DNA from: Methyloligella sp050110875
GTDB taxonomy: Bacteria > Pseudomonadota > Alphaproteobacteria > Rhizobiales > Methyloligellaceae
Assembly: GCA_050110875.1 (NCBI GenBank)
Contig: CP188828.1
Span: forward strand, 372,001 to 436,000
Length of the DNA stretch: 64,000 nucleotides
Direction: 5' to 3'
Numbering within the stretch: the first letter of the stretch is position 1; each line of letters starts with the position of its first letter. The notes beneath the pieces are model-generated. The model saw only the letters and a program-made list of their open reading frames with translations. It ran no database searches and was not told where the DNA came from. Shown here piece by piece: positions 32,822 through 42,140 of this stretch. A program made the translations under genes and the position numbers.

Positions 32822-32934
32822 AATAATCGCGTTTGGGGCTCGATTGCCAGTCGATAGACCGCCGCAGGTGCGGCGGAAAGGAGGAGCCGTGGCGGAAAGC
32901 CCCGGCCCCTCGCGTTGTTGAATCTCGCCCGCCC

Positions 32935-35310
32935 CTAGAATTTGTAGGTGATATTGCCGAGCACGGTCCGGCCTTCGCCAAGGAAGCAATCGCCACGGGC
33001 CAAGCAGGTGGTCACGTATCGCTCGTCACCCAGATTGGTGGCGTTGATCTGATAGCGCCAATGTTCGGTGTCGTAGCTGAGCATGCCATCGAACAGGGTA
33101 TAGGACGGCGTTTTCAGACTGTCCGCGCCGTCCCAGGATGTGCCGACGTAGCGGACGCCGCCGCCGACGGCGAAGCCAGAGACGCCGAACGCTGAGAAGC
33201 GGTAGGTCGCCCAGAGCGATGCCTGGTTCTGCGGGACTGTTTCAACCCGGAACCCAGCCCGGTCGCCGGCGGTATACTCGGCGTCCGTATAAGCATAACC
33301 GGCAATCACATCGAGATTGTCGTTCAAGGTGAAGATGGTCTCGATCTCGCCGCCCTTGAACTTCGCCTCACCGATCTGGATTTGATTGAACGGATTGTTC
33401 GGATCGCTCGCCTGCAGGTTGCTCTGGGTGATGTCGTAGAGCGAACCGTTCACGACGATCGGCTTGCCCGGCACCTGGTATTTGAAGCCGACTTCATACT
33501 GCTCGCCTTCCAGAGGATCGAAGGCTTGTCCGTAGAAGTTGGTGCCGAAGATCGGATCGAAGGACTGCATGTAACTGAAATACGGCGTCAGCCCGTTGGC
33601 GAACTCGTACATGATGCCCGCACGATATGTCGTGGCGTTCACGTCCTGATCCGGCTGCCCTTCCGTGGAGCTGGTGACCTCGTCGTTGCGGATGCCGAGC
33701 ACGGCGATCCAGTTGCCGAGCTTGATCTGATCCTGAGCGTAGAAGCCGAGCTGCTCCGTGCCGGTCTCGGGAAGGTCTAACGCGATCGGCGGGATGAAGG
33801 GCAGGCTGTAATCCGGATCGTAGAGGTCGAACGGGGTCGCGACGAAGCCACTGCCCTGACGGCTGTTCTCCTTGAAGCGAGTGTAGTCGACGCCCAGAAG
33901 CACCTTGTGCTCGACCGCACCGGTATTGAAGTCGGCGATGAAGTTGCTGTCCGACGTGAAGGTCTGGGCATGGGGCTGGCTGATGTAGCTGTAGCGCTGC
34001 ACGGAGCGCCGCGCCGGATCCACGAAGGGATTCTGGGGATCCGTGTAGACGTTCGGATACATCGATCGGTAATCCACCTCGGCGTCCACGTAGCGCAGGC
34101 CTTGGCGGAACGTCCAAACGTCGCTCAGCTCTTTGTCGAAGAGGACTTCGATACTGGCGCTCTCGGTCTTGTACTGATCCCAGTCCGGGTCGCTGACAAA
34201 GGTACTCCACGGCAGATAGCCATTGGGTCCGGGATAGACCGTCCCCTCCCAGGGGAGGAAGTTGGCGCTCGATCCCGTATCGTCCTTCTGGAAATTGGCG
34301 ATGACGGTGAGCTCGGTCTTGTCGTCCGGCCGCCAAGTGATGGACGGGTTGAACACGTAGCGGTCGTATTCGACGTAGTCGACCTGGGTATCGGAATTCC
34401 GCGCGACGCCCACCAGACGATAGAGCCACTTACCGTCCTTGGTGATCTTGCCCGTCGAGTCCCCCTGCACCTGCCCGAAATCATGGGTGCCATACAGGAC
34501 GCCGATCTCGGTGTGGCTCTCTTCCTGAGGCCGCTTGGAGATCAGATTGATGATGCCCGCAGTCGAGCCGGCGCCGTAGAGCACCGATGCCGGGCCCTTC
34601 AGCACTTCGATCCGCTCAAGCGTATAAGGATCGACGCGGGTGTTGTTGTAGTAGCCGTAGATGCGGCGCATGCCGTCCAGATACTGGACCGGGTCCTGAC
34701 CACGAATGCGTGCCCAGTCGCCGCGAATATCGAAGCCGTACGGACCGGCAACCACACCCGGCACGTAGTTCAGCGCCTGCTGCACGGAGGTTGCGCCCTG
34801 ATCCTGAATCTGCTGCTCGGTGACGACGGTGATCGATTGCGGAATCTCGTTAAGCGGCGTGTCGGTCTTGATGCCCGTCCCGGTGCGCTCGGCGACATAG
34901 CCATCGACCGGTCCCCAAGCTGATTCCGCGTTGGCGGAGGTCTCCGCCTCGAGATCGGCCTCCACGGGTGTCGGCGTCGGTGCCGGGGCCGATGCGGTCC
35001 GGCTCGGAGCCGGCTGGGCGGGCGGCGCCTCGTAAGGAGCCTGGACGGTGATCTCGGGCAGCTCGTGGTCGGTGGATAGATCCGTGCCGCCGGACTCGGC
35101 ATCCGTCTCCTGGGCGGCGTCCGGTTCTTGTTCCTGAACCGCCGGCGTATCGGTCCCCGAGGATGGGTTCTCTTCCGCTGCGCTTTCGGCAGGCGCCGCA
35201 TTGTCCTCGGCGGCGCTTTCGTCCTGCGCAAGAGCACCGGTCGATATCAGGCAGGCGAGCCCGATCGACGCGGCGAGCCGGCCGGCTCGCCCAACGAATC
35301 GTAATTCCAC
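32935..35310 (-). CDS. TonB-dependent siderophore receptor (first of three)
   Basis: A 791-residue outer-membrane receptor. It has a signal peptide (residues 1-29). A long acidic, proline-rich extension reaches about residue 140 and includes DHELPEITVQAPYEAPPA, which contains a TonB-box-like EITV. The plug has GIKTDTPLNEIPQSITVVT and RGQDPVQYLDGMRRIYG, and a 22-strand barrel ends VLGNITYKF. A C-LARGD-C pair near the end suggests a disulfide loop. The start is GTG, with TTGGGGGAC upstream. The siderophore is unknown. It has its own IRO-box promoter. Confidence 0.94.
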   Translation of the reverse strand: MELRFVGRAGRLAASIGLACLISTGALAQDESAAEDNAAPAESAAEENPSSGTDTPAVQEQEPDAAQETDAESGGTDLSTDHELPEITVQAPYEAPPAQPAPSRTASAPAPTPTPVEADLEAETSANAESAWGPVDGYVAERTGTGIKTDTPLNEIPQSITVVTEQQIQDQGATSVQQALNYVPGVVAGPYGFDIRGDWARIRGQDPVQYLDGMRRIYGYYNNTRVDPYTLERIEVLKGPASVLYGAGSTAGIINLISKRPQEESHTEIGVLYGTHDFGQVQGDSTGKITKDGKWLYRLVGVARNSDTQVDYVEYDRYVFNPSITWRPDDKTELTVIANFQKDDTGSSANFLPWEGTVYPGPNGYLPWSTFVSDPDWDQYKTESASIEVLFDKELSDVWTFRQGLRYVDAEVDYRSMYPNVYTDPQNPFVDPARRSVQRYSYISQPHAQTFTSDSNFIADFNTGAVEHKVLLGVDYTRFKENSRQGSGFVATPFDLYDPDYSLPFIPPIALDLPETGTEQLGFYAQDQIKLGNWIAVLGIRNDEVTSSTEGQPDQDVNATTYRAGIMYEFANGLTPYFSYMQSFDPIFGTNFYGQAFDPLEGEQYEVGFKYQVPGKPIVVNGSLYDITQSNLQASDPNNPFNQIQIGEAKFKGGEIETIFTLNDNLDVIAGYAYTDAEYTAGDRAGFRVETVPQNQASLWATYRFSAFGVSGFAVGGGVRYVGTSWDGADSLKTPSYTLFDGMLSYDTEHWRYQINATNLGDERYVTTCLARGDCFLGEGRTVLGNITYKF

Positions 35311-35419
35311 TGACAGTCCCCCAACAGCGGCGGATTTGATGTCCGCCGTACTTTGCTACGCCCCCTCTTCGGACCCCCGCCCGGCAAGAGAGCCGTTCCC
35401 CAACTTTTGGTCTAACGCT

Positions 35420-35448
35420 TCGTTAAGATTGTTGACAAAAAGTGTCAA
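35420..35448 (-). promoter_or_regulatory. IRO box and sigma-70 promoter of the first receptor
   Basis: On the minus strand TTGACA (-35) and TAACGA (-10) are 17 bases apart. The operator 35432-35448 reads TTGACAAAAAGTGTCAA on the plus strand, an inverted repeat TTGAC-N7-GTCAA matching TGA-N9-TCA. It overlaps the -35 box, so binding would block transcription. The leader is about 100 bases. Confidence 0.78.
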
Positions 35449-35494
35449 GTTTATGGAGTCGTTGTTTTTAAAGACTTTTTGTCACGCGGCCCGG

Positions 35495-37909
35495 CTACCA
35501 GCGGCGTTTGATGCTGCCGATGACCGTGCGGCCCGGCCCGTAGTAGCAGGTATTGTCACAGGACAGCGTGTCCTTGTCGGCGATGTTGTGGACGTTGAGA
35601 GCGAAGCGCCACTTCTCGGTTTCGTAGTCGGCCATGGCATCGAACAGCGTGTAGGACGGCACGGTCATCTGCGCGCTGTTGGCGATGTCGCCATAGGTTT
35701 CGCCGATATAGCGGACGCCGCCGCCGAAGCCGAAGCCTTCGAACTGGCCGCTCTGAATTTGATAATGACCCCAGAGCGAAGCCATGTGCTCAGGGATCAG
35801 TGGCCTACGCTTGCCGACCTCGGCCGGGTTGGCGCTCTCTTCGATGTCGAACTTCGGCAGCCAGGTATAGGCGGCAATCACGTCGAACCCCTCGACGACC
35901 TCGGCGGTGGTCTCGAATTCCAGACCGCGGGAGAGGATCTCGCCCACCTGGCTCTGCACGAAGTTGTTGTCGGTGGTGATGTAATTCTGCCGGCGGATGT
36001 CGAAGGCGGCGACCGTCATCAGCAGATCGTCGTTCGGCTGATATTTCAGACCGCCCTCATATTGCTGACCTGTCTCCGGCTCGAAGAACTGACCCGTCAG
36101 CGGGTCCACGCCCGAGACCGGCAGGAACGAAGTTGAGTAGCTGAAATACGGCGCCCAACCGCCATCCATCTCGTAGACCGCGCCGACGCGCCAGCTCAGC
36201 TCGCCGTCGTGCTGGGTGGAATCGGCGCCGAAGAGATGATCTTCGATATCGATCTTGGCCCAGTCGTAACGCAATCCGCCCACCAGGATCAGCCGGTTGA
36301 ACTGCGCCTGGTCCTGAATGTAGAGGCCGGTCTGCTCAATGGTCGTCTCGGAGACATTGAAAGGTGCGGGGTCGACACCATCGAAGCTGCCGTAATTCGG
36401 CGTGTACATATCGATGGGCGTGGTCGCGGCAAAGCCGGAGCGCTGATCGAATTTGTTGTTCTGGTAGTCCACGCCCATGAGAAGCGTGTGGTCAATGCGG
36501 CCCGTGGCGAAGTCGGCTTGGGCCTGATTGTCGATCACGAACTGATTTACGTCCTCATAGGAGTAGAACGCCGCCCGGTTCATGGTTCGCATGGTCGGGT
36601 CGGCGAGGTTCAGCCCTGTGCCGTAGATCTGGTTTAGGCCGGTGTCGAGCGAGCCGTAGCGGGCGTTCTGGCGCAGGGTCCAGGTCTCGTTGACGTCGTG
36701 TTCGAGGAAATAGCTGACCGCCCACTGTTCCCGGTCGTAATTGTCGTAGTTGGTCTCGCCGCCGAAGAAGCTGCGCCGAATCTTGCCATTCGGATTGGGC
36801 AGCAGAGTCCCTTGCGCGGGCAGGAACTGGGTCGTCAGCCCCGTGTCGTTCTTCAGGTAGTGGGCCAGCACCGTGATCTCGGTGGCGTCGCTCGGCCTGA
36901 AGGTCACCGCAGGCGCGATATAGAAATCCTCGCCGTCGACGAAATCCACCTGGCTGCCGTGGCTGCGCGCCAGACCGGTCAAGCGGTAGAGGACCTTGCC
37001 GTCCTGGGTGACCCGGCCGCCCATGTCGAAATTGCCCTGCAGCCACTGATCGTTGCCCGCCTGGATTTCCGCCTCGCCGAACTCCTCGTCGATCGGCCGC
37101 TTGGTCACGACATTGATCGAGCCGCCGGGGTTCATCTGGCCGTAGAGGACCGACGACGGGCCTTTCAGCACCTCGATCCGTTCGGCACCGTAAGGCTCCA
37201 CCTTCCAGGCCGACCAGGTGTCGTTGTTCCGGGCGAACAACCCGTCGAAATAGAAGCCGGGAGAGAAGGCGTTGAAGCCACGGATGGCGAGCCAGTCATA
37301 GCGGGAATCGATGCCGAAAAGATTGGACTGGACGCCGGCGGTGTAGTTCACCGCTTCGTTCAAGCTGTTCGCGCCGAGCTGCTCGATCCGGTCGGCGCTG
37401 ATGACCGACACCGATTGTGGAATCTCGACGATGGGCGTGTCGGTCTTCATGCCCGTGGCGCTGCGCGTCGCGACGATCCCGTCTACGGGGCCGTAGGCCG
37501 ATTCCATATCGTCGGTGGCGGAGGCTTCGAGCTCGGCCTCTGTCTCCACGCGAGCCGGAGCGGCCGTTTGCGGGGTCGCGGCGGGTGTCGGGCTCGGGCG
37601 TGCCGGCGGTGCCTCGTAGGGCGCCTGCACCGTGATCTCGGGGAGTTCGTGATCGGTCGCCCCGGCGGCGTCGGCGCTCGGCTCCGTCTCCTGAACGGCC
37701 GGCTCCTGCTGCTGAGAGTCCTCCTCTTGCGGCTGCTCTTCTTGAGCATCAGGATTCTCAATGTCGGGCGCAGTATCTTCCTGCTCGACAATGTCCCCGT
37801 TCTCGTCGTCCCCGTTCACGTCCTGCGCGAACGCCGCCCCTCCGAAAAGAAGCGTTCCTGCCACAATGAGCGCAAGCGGTCCGCGCCGCCAAAGGCTGCT
37901 ACCTGCCAC
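35495..37909 (-). CDS. TonB-dependent siderophore receptor (second of three)
   Basis: An 804-residue receptor with the same plan as its neighbours: signal peptide, an Asp/Glu/Gln-rich extension, the TonB-box-like ELPEITVQAPYE, a plug with GMKTDTPIVEIPQSVSVIS, and a barrel ending VIGSIKRRW. A C-DNTC pair lies near the end. I chose the GTG at 37909 because GGGGA lies just upstream and the signal peptide starts there; an in-frame start 31 codons earlier is unlikely. A 230-bp block (37455-37684) is identical to the third receptor gene. Confidence 0.93.
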   Translation of the reverse strand: MAGSSLWRRGPLALIVAGTLLFGGAAFAQDVNGDDENGDIVEQEDTAPDIENPDAQEEQPQEEDSQQQEPAVQETEPSADAAGATDHELPEITVQAPYEAPPARPSPTPAATPQTAAPARVETEAELEASATDDMESAYGPVDGIVATRSATGMKTDTPIVEIPQSVSVISADRIEQLGANSLNEAVNYTAGVQSNLFGIDSRYDWLAIRGFNAFSPGFYFDGLFARNNDTWSAWKVEPYGAERIEVLKGPSSVLYGQMNPGGSINVVTKRPIDEEFGEAEIQAGNDQWLQGNFDMGGRVTQDGKVLYRLTGLARSHGSQVDFVDGEDFYIAPAVTFRPSDATEITVLAHYLKNDTGLTTQFLPAQGTLLPNPNGKIRRSFFGGETNYDNYDREQWAVSYFLEHDVNETWTLRQNARYGSLDTGLNQIYGTGLNLADPTMRTMNRAAFYSYEDVNQFVIDNQAQADFATGRIDHTLLMGVDYQNNKFDQRSGFAATTPIDMYTPNYGSFDGVDPAPFNVSETTIEQTGLYIQDQAQFNRLILVGGLRYDWAKIDIEDHLFGADSTQHDGELSWRVGAVYEMDGGWAPYFSYSTSFLPVSGVDPLTGQFFEPETGQQYEGGLKYQPNDDLLMTVAAFDIRRQNYITTDNNFVQSQVGEILSRGLEFETTAEVVEGFDVIAAYTWLPKFDIEESANPAEVGKRRPLIPEHMASLWGHYQIQSGQFEGFGFGGGVRYIGETYGDIANSAQMTVPSYTLFDAMADYETEKWRFALNVHNIADKDTLSCDNTCYYGPGRTVIGSIKRRW

Positions 37910-38021
37910 GAATGTCCCCTGATAGTCCCCGGGCCGGTCGACCGGCCCTCCGATAAGGCCTTCAAAAATCGTGCGATTTCTGAAGGCTTTCCCCTGCTGC
38001 ACACGATGTGTGCGTTAACGA

Positions 38022-38050
38022 CTGTTAAGATTGTTGAGAAAGAGAGTCAA
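38022..38050 (-). promoter_or_regulatory. IRO box and sigma-70 promoter of the second receptor
   Basis: On the minus strand TTGACT (-35) and TAACAG (-10) are 17 bases apart. The operator (38034-38050) is TTGACTCTCTTTCTCAA, with one base off the perfect inverted repeat but with TGA-N9-TCA intact. Position relative to the start codon is nearly the same as in the other two receptor genes. Confidence 0.72.
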
Positions 38051-38135
38051 CTTTTTGAGCTTGGGTTGTCCCATGTCCGGGCTGGCCTCCCCTCTCCTGG
38101 TCTGTGACGCCCATCGCGCCCCGCAAACCCCTCTG

Positions 38136-40538
38136 CTACCAGCGGTAGCGGAGGCTGCCCAGGACCATACGTCCCTGCCCCAGGCTGCAATACACCTCTG
38201 TGTAGCAGTAGGTGACGTAATATTCGTCCGAGAGATTCGTCAGGTTAAGCGCCAACTCGGTGCCGTCGAGTTTTGGACTGAACTTGCCGAGGTCGTAGCT
38301 CACCATGGCGTCGAACAATGTGTAGGAGGGCACCACTATCGGGTCGGCCGAGACGGTCTCGCCGAGATAATTGCCGACGTAGCGCACGCCGCCGCCGACC
38401 CTCAGCCCATCCAGGACGCCGCGGTCGAACATGTAGTCGAGCCAAGCGGAGGCCTGGTTCTCCGGCGTAAGCTCAAGCGGGCGGCCAATCTCGAGCGGGT
38501 TGTCGCTCTCCGTGATCTTCGAGTCGAGATAGGCGTAGGAGGCGATCACGACGAGATGATCGGTGAGGCTGACCTTCGCCTCCAGCTCGATGCCGCGCAC
38601 CCTGGCCTTTCCGTTCTGGCGACTGATGAAGGTCACCGGGTCTTGGGTCAGGAAGTTCTCTCTCGTGAGATCGAACGCCGCTATGGTGAACAGTGCATCT
38701 GTGCCGACGGGCTGATATTTGATGCCCACCTCGTATTGCTCGCCGGTTGCCGGGTCGAACGGCGTGCCATCCACGCTGATGCCGATCTGTGGCTGGAACG
38801 ATGTGCTGTAGCTGAAATAGGGTGTGAGCCCGTTATCGAACATGTAGCCGAGGCCAGCCCGCCAGGAGAAGTCGCTGTCGTTTTGGCTTGCGGCCGTACC
38901 TGCCAGATAGTCCTGGACCTCTGCGGAGGCCCAGTCGTGCCGTCCACCCAGGGTCAGGATCCACCGATCGAGCTTGATCTGGTCCTGAAGATAGACCCCT
39001 GTCTGATCCACCAGCTGACTATTCTCGATCGTCGCAGCCAGAGGCGGAATCGGCGCGCCATAAGTCGGGTTATAGATATCGATCGGCGCCACCGGGAAGG
39101 CGAGGGTTTGCCGGAAATCCGCATCGGTACGCAGATAATCCAGACCGAAAACCATGGTGTGTTCGAGGGCGCCGGTCCTGAAATCGCCCTGCAGCTGATT
39201 ATCGACAGTGAAGGTATCTGCCGCGGCTCGCAGTCCTACTGCGCTGCGAATAAGCGTGCGCATATCCGGCAACAAGCCCTCTCCGCGCAGGGCGTCGAAA
39301 TCCACATCGACGCTTGCGTAGCGGAGGTTCTGGCGAACCTGCCAAGTGTCGTTCAGGCGGTGCTCGAACGCGTAGCCGACCCACCATTGCTCGCGGTCGA
39401 AGTCATCCCATGACGGTTCACCCACATTCCGGCTGCGCGGGATTCGACCGTTCGGGTTGAAACGGAGCGTGCCCTGAGCCGGGAGGTACTGATGCGGGTA
39501 ATCGCTCTCGTCCTTCCCGTAAGACGTCAGGATCGTAAGTTCGGTATCGGCATCCGGCTTGAAGGTCAGCGCCGGAGCGATAAAGAAGCGGTTGTCTTTG
39601 GTGTAGTCCACCTCGGTGCCCGCGTCCCGGGCCAGCATCGTCAGGCGGTAGAGCACCTTTTCGTTCTTGTCGACGGGACCGCCGATGTCGAATGCGCCCT
39701 GGCGGCGGTCATGGCTGCCAGTCTGCAGCTCGATTTCGCCGAACGGATCTTCGGTCGGCTTCTTGCTCACCATATTGACCAGGCCGCCCGGCGAATTCTG
39801 TCCGTAGAGCACTGACGCGGGCCCCTGGAGGACCTCGATACGCTCCAGCCCAAAAGGCTCCATCCTTGGCGTGGCGAAGAACTGGTCCAGCGGCAGGACC
39901 ATGCCATCGAGATAGTAGAGAGGCGTGAACCCGCGAATCCGGGACTCGTCGTAGACCGAACTGGCGCCATTCGGCTGGGTGAGAAGGCCGGGCGTGTAGC
40001 GAAGCGCCTGACTGATGGTCTGTGCTCCCTGCACTTCTATCTGGTCGGCCGTGATCACCGACACCGTCTGGGGAATTTCGACGATGGGCGTGTCTGTCTT
40101 CATGCCTGTGGCGCTGCGCGTCGCGACGATCCCGTCTACGGGGCCGTAGGCCGATTCCATATCGTCGGTGGCGGAGGCTTCGAGCTCGGCCTCTGTCTCC
40201 ACGCGAGCCGGAGCGGCCGTTTGCGGGGTCGCGGCGGGTGTCGGGCTCGGGCGTGCCGGCGGTGCCTCGTAGGGCGCCTGCACCGTGATCTCGGGGAGTT
40301 CGTGATCGGTCGCCCCGGCGGCGTCGGCGCTCGGCTCTTCTTCCTGGAGACTGGGCTGTTCGGGCTGATCGTCCTGCGCATCGGGATGCTCGACGTCGCT
40401 GGCGGTGCCCTCCTCCTGAACCAGAGTTTCGTCTCCGGACTCTCCGTTCTCCTGCGCGAAAACCGAACCGCCGATGGAAAGCGCCGCCATCAAAACGAGC
40501 GCGAACCGGCCCGCAAGCCAAAACCTGTTTAACGTCAC
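38136..40538 (-). CDS. TonB-dependent siderophore receptor (third of three)
   Basis: An 800-residue receptor. It has a signal peptide (about 30 residues), an acidic extension, the segment ELPEITVQAPYEAPPARP, a plug with GMKTDTPIVEIPQTVSVIT and a barrel ending VLGSLRYRW. A C-YTEVY-C pair lies near the end. I chose GTG at 40538, which follows TTGGGGGACAGG; an in-frame TTG four codons earlier is weaker. It shares the 230-bp identical block (40108-40337) with the second receptor, but the plug and barrel differ clearly. Confidence 0.93.
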   Translation of the reverse strand: MTLNRFWLAGRFALVLMAALSIGGSVFAQENGESGDETLVQEEGTASDVEHPDAQDDQPEQPSLQEEEPSADAAGATDHELPEITVQAPYEAPPARPSPTPAATPQTAAPARVETEAELEASATDDMESAYGPVDGIVATRSATGMKTDTPIVEIPQTVSVITADQIEVQGAQTISQALRYTPGLLTQPNGASSVYDESRIRGFTPLYYLDGMVLPLDQFFATPRMEPFGLERIEVLQGPASVLYGQNSPGGLVNMVSKKPTEDPFGEIELQTGSHDRRQGAFDIGGPVDKNEKVLYRLTMLARDAGTEVDYTKDNRFFIAPALTFKPDADTELTILTSYGKDESDYPHQYLPAQGTLRFNPNGRIPRSRNVGEPSWDDFDREQWWVGYAFEHRLNDTWQVRQNLRYASVDVDFDALRGEGLLPDMRTLIRSAVGLRAAADTFTVDNQLQGDFRTGALEHTMVFGLDYLRTDADFRQTLAFPVAPIDIYNPTYGAPIPPLAATIENSQLVDQTGVYLQDQIKLDRWILTLGGRHDWASAEVQDYLAGTAASQNDSDFSWRAGLGYMFDNGLTPYFSYSTSFQPQIGISVDGTPFDPATGEQYEVGIKYQPVGTDALFTIAAFDLTRENFLTQDPVTFISRQNGKARVRGIELEAKVSLTDHLVVIASYAYLDSKITESDNPLEIGRPLELTPENQASAWLDYMFDRGVLDGLRVGGGVRYVGNYLGETVSADPIVVPSYTLFDAMVSYDLGKFSPKLDGTELALNLTNLSDEYYVTYCYTEVYCSLGQGRMVLGSLRYRW

Positions 40539-40650
40539 CCTGTCCCCCAAGGATGCGAGAGTCTTTGCCCTCGAGTTCTGCTAAGCCTCTCGAAAATCGC
40601 CTGAAATGAGAGAGGCCTTGTGTTGTTCGTCGTCCCCAAAACGTTAACGG

Positions 40651-40679
40651 TTGTTAAGATTGTTGACAAATTGAGTCAA
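40651..40679 (-). promoter_or_regulatory. IRO box and sigma-70 promoter of the third receptor
   Basis: On the minus strand TTGACT (-35) and TAACAA (-10) are 17 bases apart. The operator (40663-40679) is TTGACTCAATTTGTCAA, a perfect TTGAC-N7-GTCAA repeat matching TGA-N9-TCA. It sits about 110 bases before the start codon, as in the other two. Confidence 0.78.
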
Positions 40680-40798
40680 CATTTGCCTTTGGAGTTTACC
40701 CAGCCGTTTTTGCACAGCCCTGGAAGATTCGCAGGATTCCGGCAATACTGGGCCGCAATCGAGAGCAGGATCGCTTAGGAGGAAGGCGGCGGCGTCCG

Positions 40799-41695
40799 AT
40801 GGCAGCAAAAATCATAGCCGTGGCGAATATGAAGGGCGGCGTCGGCAAAACCTCAACCGTGGCCATGTTGGCGGAAGCCTTGGCCGCCACGGAGAATGCC
40901 CGCGTGCTGGTGATCGACGTGGATGCCCAGGCCAATGCCTCCCTGGTGCTGGCCGGGGACGCCGTGCTCACAGAGCTCATCGAAAACAAGCAGACGATCG
41001 ACGGCTTCCTCGACGACTATTATCTGGGCGAAAAGAAGCTTCCCCTGGTCGACTGCATCCGGCGGAACGTCAGCGATGTGAGCCATGGCGCGGAGCAGCT
41101 TTCGGTTTCACTGCTCGCCTCCAGCCCGGAGCTCCGGCTGCTCGAGCGGGAGATCATGGTGGCCTTGACCGAAAAGGGGCTGGGGCTGAACGCCGTCATC
41201 TCGCGGCTGGCCCGGCTGCTGGAGAACCAGCTCAGCAAGCTCAGCCGCCGCTTCGACTACATCATCATCGATTGCGCACCGGGCATCTCCGCGATCACCG
41301 AGGCGAGCTTGCGGATCGCCGATCTGGTGATCGTGCCGACGATCCCCGATTTTCTGTCGACGGCCGGCCTGCAAGCTTTCTGCAACAGCGTCTGGAAGGG
41401 CTCGCGTTTCGGCAAGGGCGTCGCCAAGGAGGGCGTGCAGCCTTACGTGCTGGTCACCCGCAAGCGCGAGACACGCGAGCATCATCGCTTCACCAACGAA
41501 ATGCAGAACGAGCGATACAAGGCCGAACCGTCCTTCAAGCTCTTCAAGACCCAGATACCGGAGCGGACCCGCATCGCCGAGGCGCTCGGACGGACGGGCT
41601 CAGAGCCGACCTTCACGAACAAGTGGGGACCGGAGGTTCTGCCCGTGCTCGAGTCCCTGGCGAAGGAAACCAAGGAGGCTGTCCATGGCGGTTAG
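40799..41695 (+). CDS. ParA family ATPase
   Basis: A 298-residue ParA/MinD-type ATPase. It has the deviant Walker A motif KGGVGKTST (Lys12 to Thr20), the A' stretch VIDVDAQANAS, and a Walker B region YIIIDCAPGISAITEAS. No N-terminal DNA-binding helix-turn-helix is present, so it is the short ParA type. Chromosomal partition normally uses parA-parB, but no parB is here. The gene after it overlaps by 11 bases and encodes a small basic protein. It probably positions some cargo rather than the chromosome, but this is inference. Confidence 0.9.
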   Translation: MAAKIIAVANMKGGVGKTSTVAMLAEALAATENARVLVIDVDAQANASLVLAGDAVLTELIENKQTIDGFLDDYYLGEKKLPLVDCIRRNVSDVSHGAEQLSVSLLASSPELRLLEREIMVALTEKGLGLNAVISRLARLLENQLSKLSRRFDYIIIDCAPGISAITEASLRIADLVIVPTIPDFLSTAGLQAFCNSVWKGSRFGKGVAKEGVQPYVLVTRKRETREHHRFTNEMQNERYKAEPSFKLFKTQIPERTRIAEALGRTGSEPTFTNKWGPEVLPVLESLAKETKEAVHGG

Positions 41696-42110
41696 CTTGA
41701 ATGGACTCAATGTGCTCGGGAAGATGTCGGCGAATGCGAAAGTCTTCTCCGACATCAGGCCGGATGTCGATAAGCAGGCGCGCAGCCTGGTGGTGAAACA
41801 GATCAAGGCGAAGCCCGATCTCGACTCCGTCCGCGCAGTCAAAAAGGCAATCGGCCCCTCGCCTTTCGATTCCGTCCTCGACGGAATGAGCGATGCGGAA
41901 GTGCGCACCCTTCTCAACAAGATGGATCCCCACAACAAGGATCTGAAGAAGGCACGGCCCGCGGCACGGCGCGATCATCTGCGCGCGCTCACATCCGGCA
42001 AGGCGAAGCTCGTGGCGCCGCCCGAGACGGAGACAAAAAAACGTCCGGCGAAGCGGAAGCCGCGCCGGACACTCGATCTTACCTCTATGAAGACGAAGGC
42101 GAAGCGCTAG
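41685..42110 (+). CDS. Small basic protein overlapping the ParA gene
   Basis: A 141-residue protein that starts inside the ParA gene in another frame, with AAGGAGG six bases before its ATG. The first 80 residues look helical (FSDIRPDVDKQARSLVVKQI, LDGMSDAEVRTLLNKMDP), and the last 60 are strongly Lys/Arg-rich (ETKKRPAKRKPRRTLD). The design suggests a ParA partner that binds DNA or RNA through its tail, as ParB-like adaptor proteins do, but no ParB motif is seen. No family is recognised. The overlap argues for coupled translation. Confidence 0.75.
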   Translation: MAVSLNGLNVLGKMSANAKVFSDIRPDVDKQARSLVVKQIKAKPDLDSVRAVKKAIGPSPFDSVLDGMSDAEVRTLLNKMDPHNKDLKKARPAARRDHLRALTSGKAKLVAPPETETKKRPAKRKPRRTLDLTSMKTKAKR

Positions 42111-42140
42111 GTCCAGGCCCTTCGCCCTCGTGCCCGATCC

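Noticed and set aside
40640..40660. CtrA-type site (TTAA-N7-TTAA) before the third receptor
   Set aside because: The two TTAA are six, not seven, bases apart, and the same spacing before the second receptor suggests it is part of the receptor promoter instead.
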